From Phytoseiulus persimilis (Eukaryota > Arthropoda > Arachnida > Mesostigmata > Phytoseiidae): a stretch of 64,000 nucleotides of DNA. The number at the start of each line of letters is the position of its first letter. Within the stretch, counting starts at the first letter, position 1. The position numbers and the translations under genes were made by a program. Below are positions 43,351-54,070 of this stretch, in pieces. The DNA is taken from the NCBI GenBank assembly GCA_037576195.1, contig CM075102.1:2728001-2792000 (forward strand), written 5' to 3'. The notes under the pieces are model-generated. The model worked only from the letters and a program-made list of their open reading frames with translations. It did no database searches and was not told where the DNA came from.

Positions 43351-45409
43351 AGGGCAGAGGCTGATTAAAATCTCGCCCAGTGAGGCATCTTCGCTCGATG
43401 ATCGATATTATCATTCATCTTGTCTGTAACTCACCTCAAAGTCATAATAAAAACTTTGTGCCATTCGATCGTATAGTCCATCCCTCATTACGGATCATGA
43501 GCATGACCGGGAATCGCTCCACAGGAGCAGGCTCCGCCTAACGGACATTGTTAAGGATGGGGATCCCAAGGAGCGAGGTTGTAGGAAAGCGACGCCAGAG
43601 CAAGCTTCAGCGTTCATGGCAGGAGCGAATATTCCCAGAAGGATGAGGACACGAAACTCCAGCGGAAAGAGATTGATAATCTAATTCCGCATCCATTCTG
43701 GTGGTGCGCAGGGGGCCGCCGGGATAGAAATCGAGGTTGAGCACGTGCCCCAGCGACCGTAACTCTCTTGCTGATGGAGGTAGTGGTCCCCACAAGACAG
43801 TAGTCGCGATCTTCGGATTCAAGCTGAGGTTCATCGAGATCATGATTGATCCACCATTCGCTTATCGCCCGCATCTGAATCTCTTCATTTCGCGGAGGGC
43901 CCCTGTGAGCGGTTTTGGTTCGTGAATACCGTCAAATCCATTGCGACTGGAGACCTCGTTCATCTAACGCATCGGCTGTCTGGGAGAGACCTAGGCTCCA
44001 GTTGACCCAAACGGGTCCTGTGTTGGTCTACGTTTGCAACGAGCCTTACGTTCGGGGGGTCGCCTATCGAGGATTTTTCAGATCGCAGGTTGAAGCTTGA
44101 AATATGTGCATGAAATCCTAAGGACAACGAAGAATCTAGATACACATGAGCACCATGCACCCGATGACCGCCACCGTTATCTGCCGTTATGCCCGGGGGC
44201 GGGATGCTAGAACCCGGAAGTGTTGGGGCCGAGATGTCTTGGGGCCGGAAAGTCTGGGAGCCGGAATGTCTTGGGGCCGAAATTTCCGGGGCCGAAATAT
44301 CCAGGGCCGAAATGTCGTGATCCCAACGGAATCGCGCGCCTGAACGGATTGTGGGACTATTTTGAATTCTCAATGCTGATTTTCGAGACCCGATTTACTC
44401 CCACCATTCCGGAACGAATTGAACCTGCACCCCAATATCGATGAACAGTCCCAAAACGTATGAAGAAGACGATAGGAGAACTGCAAATCGATGCTGATCG
44501 ATGGAATCTTGGATTCGAGGAGCGAAACCGAGCATGTTATCCTGTCGGGTGCTCCCCACTGCACAAGCATTCTTGATCGAAAGACCATTCGAGACCTTCT
44601 CGGATACTTGCGTCGATGGATTCTGTGCCTTGAGAGCCCTGCATTGTCTCGAATAATGTGCATCAGATGCCAAGATCAGCTCAAGTCGGTGCGGCTTCGA
44701 TGTTGTTTGCTCCTCTTGGGGAAACCAGCCGAATGAAGGAATGATGTTAGGATATTGTTTTCTTTCGGTTCTCTCGTGTTCTACCGACATAGAGGCCCTG
44801 TCTCATCCCTCGCAGACGGCTGGAAGCGGTACCGGAGCCTCATTTGAGTGTCTCTGCTCTCTTCTTCGGTGGACGTAGAATTATGATCTTGTTCTGAGGG
44901 ATTGACGAACAATCTCTCATAATGCTGGCTGGTAGTTGAGTCTGATCCCTGGTGTCCATGCTCCAAGACCTCGCAAGGAATTCTCGCACTAAAGGTCTTG
45001 TGTTCCACGATGCAGATGAAGGAAAAGCACGCGCTGTCGTTACAACGAGTCAAAAGTGTGCTCGCGGCAATCGCATTGTTTCGAATGTGGCCTGACTTAT
45101 AGAGCTATCGGAGCGCAAACCAGACGAGTATTGAACGAGGCGACGGGCTAGGAGAGATCACTATAGACGTTTTCTTGTTCGCTTCACGGGTTTTCCGTCA
45201 GCCACACAATGCCAAGCTCTGCTGCATCCTGGCTTCTTCAGATTCGACAGCGAGCATCACTGATTCGTCAAAACTCGAGCTAGTAACCAAACTCTCCGAC
45301 CGCACATTAAGCAGCACTCCCCTGAACCACTTTTCCGAGGATCACCTTCGGTTCAGGCCCGCATCGATGAAATGGTATTCTGTGAATTCACAGTCTTTAA
45401 TAGAAACTA
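43351..45409. other. No gene recognised; one tandem repeat patch
   Basis: Contains about five imperfect units of GGGGCCGAAATTTCC type at 44220-44325, inverted relative to the block at 31268-31372. Otherwise only short open frames on both strands. Confidence 0.35.
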
Positions 45410-48400
45410 CTAGCCGGCCTTCGGCCGACTACGCTGGCCGACCCCTCCCTTGCTTCGGGAGTCTACTGCTGACAGACACACATTGCCTTACATGTAGTGT
45501 CATGAGACCTTCGGGAGTGGCTACCGATTCTCGACAGGATCCTGACCTGGAATCGAGGCACTTTCCTCTTCCTTCACTTGGCCAGCATCATGGTTTCGAG
45601 AAGTATGGTCAGATTGGTCCCGGAATCACCCCTCCAGGTTTTGAAAAGTGTGGTTAGACATTTCTCGAGATCACCCCTCCAGACTTGGAAAGTGATAGTC
45701 AGATTGGTCTCGGGATCACCCCTCCAGACTTGGAAAAGTATGTTCAGATTGGTCCCGGTATCACTCCTCCAAACTCGGAAAGTAATGGTCAGATTGGAGA
45801 CGGAATCACCCCTCCAGGTTTTGGAAAGTATGGTCAGATTCGTCTAGGAAGCACCCCTCCAGGTTTTGGAAAGTATGGTCAGATTCGTCTAGGAAGCACC
45901 CCTCCGGACTCAGAAAAGTATTGTCAGATTGGTCCTGGAATCAAGCCCTTCCCCCCCCCCCCCCCCCAGAGTAGGAGAGTAATGGCCAGATCGGTCTCGT
46001 AATCACCCCTCCAGAGTTGGAAGCTAATGGCCAGATTGGTCTCGGAATCACCTCTCCAGAGTTCCAACTCTGGAGGGGTGATTCCGGTGCCAATCTAGCC
46101 ATTAGTTTCCAACTCTGGAGGGGTGATTCCGGTACCTATCTGGCCATTAGTTTCCAACTCTGGAGGTGTGATTCCGGTGCCAATCTGACCATTAGTTTTC
46201 AACTCTGGAAGGGTGATTCCGGTGCCAATCTGGCCATTAGCTTCCAACTCTGGAGGGGTGATTCGGGTATCAATCTGGCCATTAGTTTCCAACGCTGGAG
46301 GGGTGATTCCGGTACCAATCTGGCCATTACTTTCCAACTCTGGAGGGGGGATTCTGAGACCAATCTGGCCATTACTTTCCACCTCTGGAGGGGTGATTCC
46401 GAGACCAATCTGGCCATTAGTTTTCAACTCTGGAGGGGTGATTCCGGTGCCAATCTGGCCATTAGTTTCCAACTCTGGAGGGGTGATTCCGGTGCCAATC
46501 TGGCCATTAGTTTCCAACTCTGGAGGGGTGATTCCGGTATCAATCTCGCCATTAGTTTCCAACTCTGGAGGGGTGATTACGGGACCAATCTGACTATCAC
46601 TTTCCAAGTCTGGAGGGGTGATTCTGAGACCAATCTGGCCATTACTTTCCAACTCTGGAGGGGTGATTCCGAGACCAATCTGGCCATTACTTTCCAACTC
46701 TGGAGGAGTGATTCCGGAACGTATCTGGCAATTACTTTCCAACTCTGGAGGGGTGACTCCGGTACCAATCTGGCCATTACTCCCCAACTCTGGAGGGGTG
46801 ATTCCGAGACCAATCTGGCCATTACTCCCCAACTCTGGAGGGGTGATTCCGAGACCAATCTGGCCATTACTTTCCAACTCTGGAGGGGTGATTCCGAGAC
46901 CAATCTGGCCATTAGTTTCCAGCTCTGGAGGGGTGATTCCGAGACCAATCTGGCCATTAGTTTCCAACTCTGGAGGTGTGATTCCGAGACCAATCTGGCC
47001 ATTACTTTCCAACTCTGGAGGGGTGATTCCGAGACCAATCTGGCCATTAGTTTCCAACTCTGGAGGGGGGATTCTGAGACCAATCTGGCCATTAGCTTCC
47101 AACTCTGGAGGGGTGATTACGAGACCGATCTGGCCATTACTCTCCAACTCTGGAGGGGTGACTCCGGTACCAATCTGGCCATTACTCCCCAACTCTGGAG
47201 GGGTGATTCCGAGACCAATCTGGCCATTACTCCCCAACTCTGGAGGGGTGATTCCGAGACCAATCTGGCCATTAGTTTCCAACTCTGGAGGTGTGATTCC
47301 GAGACCAATCTGGCCATTACTTTCCAACTCTGGAGGGGTGATTCCGAGACCAATCTGGCCATTAGTTTCCAACTCTGGAGGGGTGATTCCGAGACCAATC
47401 TGGCCATTAGCTTCCAACTCTGGAGGGGTGATTACGAGACCGATCTGGCCATTACTCTCCTACTCTGGGGGGGTGATTCCGAGACCAATCTGGCCATTAG
47501 TTTCCAACTCTGGAGGGGTGATTCCGAGACCAATCTGGCCATTACTCCCCAACTCTGGAGGGGTGACTCCGGTACCAATCTGGCCATTACTCCCCAACTC
47601 TGGAGGGGTGATTCCGAGACCAATCTGGCCATTACTCCCCAACTCTGGAGGGGTGATTCCGAGACCAATCTGGCCATTAGTTTCCAACTCTGGAGGTGTG
47701 ATTCCGAGACCAATCTGGCCATTACTTTCCAACTCTGGAGGGGTGATTCCGAGACCAATCTGGCCATTAGTTTCCAACTCTGGAGGGGTGATTACGAGAC
47801 CGATCTGGCCATTACTCTCCTACTCTGGAGGGGGGATTCTGAGACCAATCTGGCCATTAGCTTCCAACTCTGGAGGGGTGATTCCGAGACCAATCTGGCC
47901 ATTACTCCCCAACTCTGGAGGGGTGACTCCGGTACCAATCTGGCCATTACTCCCCAACTCTGGAGGGGTGATTCCGAGACCAATCTGGCCATTACTCCCC
48001 AACTCTGGAGGGGTGATTCCGAGACCAATCTGGCCATTAGTTTCCAACTCTGGAGGTGTGATTCCGAGACCAATCTGGCCATTACTTTCCAACTCTGGAG
48101 GGGTGATTCCGAGACCAATCTGGCCATTAGTTTCCAACTCTGGAGGGGTGATTCCGAGACCAATCTGGCCATTAGCTTCCAACTCTGGAGGGGTGATTAC
48201 GAGACCGATCTGGCCATTACTCTCCTACTCTGGGGGGGTGATTCCAGGACCAATCTGACAATACTTTTCTGAGTCCGGAGGGGTGCTTCCTAGACGAATC
48301 TGACCGTACTTTCCAAAACCTGGAGGGGTGATTCCGTCTCCAATCTGACCATTATTTTCCGAGTTTGGAGGAGTGAAACCGGGACCAGTCTGAACATACT

Positions 48401-48475
48401 TCTCCAAGTCTGTCAGCAGTAGACTCCCGAAGCAAGGGACGGGTCGGCCAGCGTAGTCGGCCGAAGGCCGGCTAG
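45410..48475. mobile_element. Palindromic Helitron with two outward 3' ends
   Basis: Both outer ends are Helitron 3' termini. At the right, plus strand, a hairpin GTCGGCCGAAGGCCGGC is followed by CTAG at 48472-48475 and then T. At the left the same sequence lies on the minus strand, ending CTAG at 45410 with T beyond. About 65 bp of each end (to CTACTGCTGACAG) are near-identical. Moving inward, the satellite variants appear in mirrored order on both sides, and orientation flips at 46050-46080 through a short perfect palindrome CTCCAGAGTTCCAACTCTGGAG-like centre. No 5' end is present. The left arm is about 0.65 kb and the right about 2.4 kb because the right array is expanded. Confidence 0.82.
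45596..48410. repeat. 45-bp minisatellite in two opposed arrays with higher-order structure
   Basis: About 10 units run in one orientation (45596-46068) and about 50 in the other (46069-48410). In the long array a GTGACTCCGGTACC variant recurs at 46753, 47158, 47563 and 47923, i.e. spacings of 405, 405 and 360 bp. Blocks of nine or eight units were therefore duplicated. A C-run of about 17 is at 45951-45967. Long open frames on both strands (up to 751 codons) follow from the stop-free 15-codon period. I do not call them genes. Confidence 0.95.
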
Positions 48476-48529
48476 TTATATATATAGATAGGGGAGATTT
48501 GAGGAAGAAACCAATGATCTTTTCAGGAC

Positions 48530-49002
48530 GCAGTTCCGGGGTAGGATTGGTCATGGGTTGGGGTGGCTTCGGGTCCGTGGAGAAAGTTGAATTAGCGTTT
48601 CCCTCATCAAGAATGGATTCAACGGAATATCAAGGGGTGCTAGATTCTTATCTTTTACCTTCTTTGACGAGATCTCGCCCCCTCGAGGTGATACTTCAGC
48701 ATGGTGATGCATCCGTACATGCCCGCTCGAGCAAAAATCGATGGTTGAAGTCCAAGAAGATCGAGGTTCTCAAGCGGCCAGCGTGCAGCCCTGACTTGAA
48801 TCCCATGAAGAACCCCTGGGGCATCGAAGCTCGGCCGCTGCACACGGGAAACAGGCGATTCGAAAATGTGAGTGAATTGGGGAGAAGCATAGTGAGTCCT
48901 CTGAGCAGTATTGGGCAAGAAACAATTTATTATCTCATTTATTCCAAGCCAGATCGCGTGTTACAGGTCATATCGAGTAAGAGGGAACAGATAAACTCTT
49001 GA
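48530..49002 (+). pseudogene. Tc1-type transposase C-terminal half
   Basis: VMGWGGFGSVEKVELAF, RMDSTEYQGVLDSYLLP, then QHGDASVHARSSKNRWLKSK and ACSPDLNPMKNPWGIEARPL match the DDE domain of Tc1 transposases. Where the family has Asn-Pro-X-Glu-Asn for the third catalytic residue, this copy has Lys, and the second Asp box is altered (HGDA). The N-terminal half with the first Asp is missing; the left boundary coincides with the Helitron junction region. Inactive. Confidence 0.82.
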
Positions 49003-49264
49003 GAAGCCTTAGATGAGTCTTCCGATCAGATAGAATAATAATCAAGAATGGGTTCGATTCTGAAAGGGTCTCTCACTGATTTTCGCTGTTCATACATCTT
49101 CCTCGATGAGGAGGATCCGGAAGTCACTCCGAAGCCTCGAGGCATATCTCTCCTTCCGACTAGCCTCCCACACGGAGTTCAATCCGAGGTTTTGCCATGT
49201 GGTGTATAGATTCGTGAAAATTTCTACATGATTATGAAAGCATTCCCTCCAGTTCAGCTTATAA

Positions 49265-49960
49265 CAGAGTTTTACCGTTTGCGCATTCAATTTCCTGCAG
49301 TCTATGGACATCCTCCAGCCGCCATCCGCTTCCTACACCAGCAGCACTGGAGTCGCATATCCTGACTTCGACTTTCCCATCATACCCGCTTCTCTCAGTT
49401 GCGCTATTACGTCGCTCAAGGCTTCATTCTCAGCTTCTGACAATCTACACGGCTTATACCTGAACGGTCTGCTATCCTTCACTCCGTATTTGGCGAGTTC
49501 TGTGATGTCCGTTTACCCTAGTTCGCTCATCGAAGTTTCGATGGCTTCTCGATTCTCGTTCAATATTCCCATCAGCTGGGTCCTCCAGGTTTGTGGTGCA
49601 CTGGGTTCTCAGCGATGTCTTCCTTCCGGATGCCGTGTCCTCCACTCGCCTCGACTTTCTCCACCTGTGCCACCTTGCTGTTCTCTTTGGTCCCCCTCAC
49701 TATGAGAAAATTTACTTCCCCGACGACTTTTCCTCGAGCGATAACTGTGCCCTCGTTCAGGGTGATCTTGGCATCCCCCACATTTGCGAATGGAATTACT
49801 AGTACCTACTACGTTTTTCACTTCGCATAATGCTCCTACCTGGGGTCGTCGATCGATAATGAGCGTTCCTTGATTCTCCTCGACCGGGATCGTCGTGACC
49901 ATAGAGAATGATTGCGATTCCAACGTCACGATGGCTTCTTGCTTCAGCTTGACCTTCTTC
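49265..49960 (-). pseudogene. Ty3/gypsy protease-RT linker fragment, minus strand
   Basis: On the minus strand the segments AKITLNEGTVIARGKVVGE (about 49770-49715), ETSMSELG, LREAGMMGKSKSGYATPVLL (about 49400-49345) and WRMSIDCRKLNAQTVK (49310-49260) line up with the same part of Gypsy-1 (ELVLKEGTVITRGRMI, ATSMSELG, KGAGMIMPSQSTYASPVLLL, WRMVIDYRKLNAQTKR). A related but distinct gypsy lineage member is therefore present as a fragment of about 700 bp with stops. It ends abruptly inside RT. Confidence 0.75.
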
Positions 49961-50255
49961 CAAAGCTTCTCCTTTCAGAATCCATGATCGCCCTTCATAT
50001 TATACCGCCACGAGCCCTCTATCCAGCGGATCCATCCCTAGCAGTATTTAGTGTAGAAGGTCCCCGATGCTCTGGAAGTAATAACAACGGAAGGCGCCCG
50101 GCAACGAGTGTCCCAGGTAGTCCCCAGGCATCGGAAGACGGAGATGGCGTTCTTTAGAGGAATCACCTCACGACCGGAGCAACGGACGAAAGCCCTATCT
50201 CCGGTATCCGAAGGGATTCTCCGCAACTCCGATACCGGAGAGGAAGAAAAAAAAA

Positions 50256-50493
50256 ATTGAAAAAGTATGGTGAGATTGGTCTCGGAATCACACCTCCAGA
50301 CTCGGAAAGTAGTGGTAAAATTGGTCTCGGAATCACCCCTCCGGACTTGAGAAAGTATGGTCAGATCGGTCCCGGAATAACCCCCAACTTTTTGAAAAGT
50401 ATGGTCAGATCGGTTCCGGAATCACATCTCCAGACTCGGAAGAGTATTTTCAGGGGTGCGGACAAAGTGACAGACTTAGCTGATAAGTAAGGA
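50256..50493 (-). mobile_element. Truncated Helitron 5' end with decayed 45-bp units
   Basis: The minus strand starts TCCTTACTTATCAGCTAAGT at 50493, preceded by A, then CTGTCACTTTGTC, the same terminal order as in the Helitron ending at 34616. Four to five diverged 45-bp units follow down to about 50260, where an A-run truncates it. There is no 3' hairpin. Confidence 0.7.
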
Positions 50494-50812
50494 TATTTCC
50501 GAATCATGACAGTTCCCCCCGGGGGCTTATCTCTCTGCGCTAGGACATGATCGAACAATGATCACTCAATCGTGGATGTTTTCCCCTTCTCCGGATTCAC
50601 CGCGGCGGCAGCGCTGTTCGTTCACACGGGGTCGCTTGGCGCGATGCATCCAGCTGCATCTGATGATTGCCACGTAGGGTCTGGACCCGGTATTTTGTCC
50701 ATGGTGACGAATTTCGCTGAACCCTGAACCGCGTGATCCGGACGTCCCGTGGAGCTACCAATGCGAGTTTGAGCTGCCAGCGAATTCGCAAAAACGTTCA
50801 AGCAGAATACAC
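50494..50812. other. Unassigned
   Basis: Short open frames only. It may contain unrecognisable upstream parts of the integrase fragment that follows. Confidence 0.3.
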
Positions 50813-51043
50813 GTGCGTCCCGGCTATGCTGTACACCCCCGTGAAGAAGCCTGGTTCTCGGTGGAAATGACTGGTAGGTGGTTCGGCCCGCACGTATTCA
50901 CTAGAAAGTTCGGTCAGGCAGATGTAGATTTAGAGCCCAAATACTCAGCTTTGAGAGCGGGAAGAGCAGTAAGTCGAGGAATTGTACGCCTCGATCGACT
51001 GGAGCCGCCAAAGAATGCGGAAACAACGACAGCGAATCGATAG
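50813..51043 (+). pseudogene. Probable LTR-retrotransposon integrase C-terminal fragment
   Basis: The frame reads RPGYAVHPREEAWFSVEMTG, RWFGPHVFTRKFGQADVDLE and, after a loop, VRLDRLEPPKN. The pattern of a Trp-x-Gly-Pro core followed by a Leu-Glu-Pro end resembles the GPY/F module at the C-terminus of gypsy and BEL integrases. No other part of an element is recognised next to it. The assignment rests on this short pattern only. Confidence 0.4.
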
Positions 51044-52078
51044 CAGAAGAACAATGGACATCGAAGCCGACGAGCAACCGCGGAATCAAACGCGAAGGAA
51101 TAGAAGACAACGCACAGCCTCGAAATGCTTGTCGGAGCTCCAGAGCTGAAGGCCTAATAGCCGGACTGGCTCTCCCCAAGGAGAGAAGCAGTGTCCGGAG
51201 GCTGAAATGAGCATAATGAGGTCGGTGCACTCCGAAGACCACCAAATCTGGATTGAGTTTGATCATGATCGGTGGCCAGAAGGTAGTCCGAGGAGACCTC
51301 ATGCGTATCTGAGCGGAACAAGAGTAAGCAGCTCGTCCGACGCTGATTGAGAGACTGCATGCAGAGAAGAGCATGCCAGTTGGAAGAAGAGAAACCGAAG
51401 AATACGGAGTGACTAGAATGCAGTGAGGGACACTTTCCGAGCCAGTTTTGTTGGCTCAGCGAGCAGCCCTTTCCTTGTGTGCCTCCCCGCAGTGCTAGCA
51501 TTCCAACCCGACCCGAGTAGAGCCCGGGTCTCACAGTTTCCGTTAACGGTCCCTCCCGTCTGAGTACAAGGAAGTTCATCCTCACTCGAGAACTAGCTAA
51601 CCTGAAGCATGACTGCAGCAGACGCCTCGCGTCACAGAGTTGAAAAGTGCGTATTTTCCCGATCCAGAATTTCTCCTCCAAACAATACATCGGGAACCTG
51701 TTGAGGTTCCGAGAGCTGATGAACAACTAGTCGAGGGTGGCTCGTCCCAGAGAGGAGCCTCCAGAGGGCTCGGCTCCATGGCGAATTGGTTTCCCCACTA
51801 AATGCAACTTCCTTTATCGATGAGATCGATTGTCATTGGAGAATGATTTCACCATCTGTCGTACATCGATTTGTAGAGTGGCGATCTCTATTCAGCGTGG
51901 TCAAACCGCATCGATCCTGATCGTTTTCATTCATGTATGGACTTGGCTTCCTGCCATTCACCTAGGACACCCGACAGTTACCGTCAACTCGGTCTGCCTC
52001 CAGCTTGCCGGGTACACAGACGAGTGTTCGACCACTACATTGTGTGCGTTCCGTCGACTGCTTGCGTTACGTTCCGGA
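51044..52078. other. Unassigned region upstream of the receptor gene
   Basis: No gene or repeat recognised. The frame of the receptor gene remains open upstream to about 51830 without an in-frame ATG that I find convincing. Promoter elements for that gene should lie here, but I cannot point to one. Confidence 0.3.
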
Positions 52079-53962
52079 ATGGTGGAGCTGCTCCGGCTCA
52101 CAACTATTCTGCTAGCCTGCACTTCATCTGGCACGCAGTGTAAATACGCGAAGAAGGTTCAGGAACTAATTCAGAAGATGTTCGCGATGTTTGGCGATAT
52201 GAATGCGCCCGTTCTCATAAATCTGAACTGCAACCTGGAGAAAGATTTCCTGAAAACACTCATCGCTTCACAGTTATCGGTGGATGCCCGGAGCATTGAT
52301 TCTTCCCGAAAGTGGGCAAGAATGGCGTCGTACTCTAGGGCATTCTCCTCGACGAACAACAAGGATCGCTTTCACTTGGCCCTACACTGCGCTATGGGTG
52401 ATCTCAAGCAACGCGGAGCTTCTATTCCGAGAGAGGTCCCACCTGAACCTTTCGGAGCTCTGAACATCCGGGCTCCCATCCATAGTTTTGCTCGGTTGTG
52501 GATAGTAAACCATGCCGCGTTTCCTGAGCTCTCCGAGCAGACTGCGTCCGCTTACACGGAAATCTATGCTTTTTTTGACGCGCGTGAGGAAGAACTTACA
52601 CTGCGTGCCACCAGATGCTCGATCGATAGGTGGTATGATCCTTTCCTTCAACTCAAACTTTATTCCGGAGGAATGCTGGAACGATTCGAGCTGCAGAATT
52701 TGAAGTTCGGGAGAAACTCGATGCGCAATTTCCGAATGAAAAAAATTTCCATCGATCACCTCTCGAATCTTGATACCCACATCGAGTTGAATCATCCCGA
52801 GCATCCGAACAGCTCAGTATTTGTCAGAGTTTCAAATATACCCAGCGAATATGCACAGTGGCTTCATGGAGATGGGCTGTACCGAGTTTCGTCTCAGCGC
52901 ACGCTCCGGGCTGTGGCCGTTGTGCCTTCCGGTAGTAAGAGCAAGCAGGTGATTTATTCTCTCCCGCGCTTGGGTATTTGGCTACCGACCTTAGTGACGG
53001 CTTCCTTTGCGACCTTGATCCTCTGGTATTTGGGTGAAGACCCTGCCTCAACGTTTTTCGGACTAGTATGCTGCGTCACGACCCCTATCGCATTCGACTT
53101 TCGAGCTAAACCGACACAATTCCTCCTCGTTGTTGGAACATGGATCCTCTTTCTACAAGTCATCGGAGCCTGTTTCAGAGGAGACATCGTTGCCGGGATC
53201 CAGAACCTGCCCAGCGATCGCTTGAGGACGATTCGAAGATGTAAGCCGTATTTTTCAAGGCACGACTCAACCGAATCAGATGCTCAGGTCGGCTACATTG
53301 AACCTGATATACAGCCCATATTCGTCACGAGTTACCAATTCTATTTTCTGAGAGGGATGCCTTCGTGCAGAGACGTCAAGAACTTGAATTTCGTTCGAGA
53401 CTCATTGTTGCGGAACGTTCCCGTCTACTCGTTGACCTTGGAACAAGATACGATGCCCGGCTCTTACACTGGGATAGCGTACATGGAAGCGCCGCAAGCA
53501 AGCGCTGAGAGGAGACAGTGGGATAAGTCGGTGATCCTCCCGGGTTCGAATCCAAATGATTTGTGTTGCTACCGGCTTGCGCAGCTGGGTCTGGCCTTCT
53601 CGTTGTTCCAGCAACGATACGTGGGACCATTAATACCGTACGATTACGGCGCTTTTCGATACGCCCTTGATTCCGCGTTGAAGCGTGCACTCTCTCCCGC
53701 TCACTTCACAGAAGTTTGCTTAGTTCTCGGGGACCGAAATGGGTCAATTTCCATGGAGTGGGTTGTACGGAAAGGCTTCAAGCGGCACGTGTCTGGCGGA
53801 TGCTTCTTGTTGGACGATCTGCAGCCACGAGCAGATCATGTCTTACTCATGGATGATTTCACTCCACTTCTGTGGATTTTGGCGGTTCCGCTGCTCTTAG
53901 GCATAGTCTGTCTCCAGGGGGAAGCTTCGCTACAGGCATTCGAATCGCACGAGAAGGATTAG
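52079..53962 (+). CDS. Divergent ionotropic-receptor-like ligand-gated channel
   Basis: A single 627-codon frame without introns. I start it at the ATG at 52079 because it gives a clear signal peptide (MVELLRLTTILLACTSSGTQ). A long extracellular region of about 280 residues follows. Hydrophobic segments are near residues 300-321 (IWLPTLVTASFATLILWYLG), 348-366 (FLLVVGTWILFLQVIGACF) and 594-613 (FTPLLWILAVPLLLGIVCLQ), with a long loop between the second and third and a 14-residue tail. Two close membrane segments around a pore loop, then a second ligand-lobe of about 225 residues, a third segment and a very short tail make up the layout of arthropod ionotropic receptors (variant glutamate receptors). 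Iron-clad glutamate-binding residues are not evident, as usual in divergent members. Likely a plasma-membrane chemosensory channel. The family call is by architecture, not by a specific motif. Confidence 0.72.
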   Translation: MVELLRLTTILLACTSSGTQCKYAKKVQELIQKMFAMFGDMNAPVLINLNCNLEKDFLKTLIASQLSVDARSIDSSRKWARMASYSRAFSSTNNKDRFHLALHCAMGDLKQRGASIPREVPPEPFGALNIRAPIHSFARLWIVNHAAFPELSEQTASAYTEIYAFFDAREEELTLRATRCSIDRWYDPFLQLKLYSGGMLERFELQNLKFGRNSMRNFRMKKISIDHLSNLDTHIELNHPEHPNSSVFVRVSNIPSEYAQWLHGDGLYRVSSQRTLRAVAVVPSGSKSKQVIYSLPRLGIWLPTLVTASFATLILWYLGEDPASTFFGLVCCVTTPIAFDFRAKPTQFLLVVGTWILFLQVIGACFRGDIVAGIQNLPSDRLRTIRRCKPYFSRHDSTESDAQVGYIEPDIQPIFVTSYQFYFLRGMPSCRDVKNLNFVRDSLLRNVPVYSLTLEQDTMPGSYTGIAYMEAPQASAERRQWDKSVILPGSNPNDLCCYRLAQLGLAFSLFQQRYVGPLIPYDYGAFRYALDSALKRALSPAHFTEVCLVLGDRNGSISMEWVVRKGFKRHVSGGCFLLDDLQPRADHVLLMDDFTPLLWILAVPLLLGIVCLQGEASLQAFESHEKD

Positions 53963-53966
53963 CACG

Positions 53967-54070
53967 CAGTGGCGTATCTAGAGGGAAGGGGGGGGGGCAG
54001 AGGGGCAAGGGCCCCGCGCGCGAAGCTGACGGAGCACGCAGTCAGAGGGCACAAAGCTGAGGGGCGTGAG
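53967..54070 (+). mobile_element. Possible single hAT-like end after the receptor gene
   Basis: CAGTGGCGTATCTAGAGGG starts four bases after the receptor stop codon, followed by a long G-run and GGGCCCCGCGCG. This resembles the termini of CAGTGGCG-type hAT elements such as the one at 19516. No matching inverse end is visible, and it is repeated in unit B at 55993. It may supply the 3' UTR of the receptor gene. Confidence 0.35.

Noticed and set aside
46017..48272. A 751-codon repetitive protein gene
   Set aside because: Equally long frames exist on the opposite strand and in another plus frame. They follow from a stop-free 45-bp period, and no start context or unique domain is present.
51830..52078. 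Longer N-terminus of the receptor-like protein
   Set aside because: The frame is open upstream, but there is no convincing ATG and the ATG at 52079 directly gives a signal peptide.
53540..53560. tRNA B-box-like GGGTTCGAATCC
   Set aside because: It lies within receptor coding sequence (codons for PGSNPND), and no A box or cloverleaf is possible around it.
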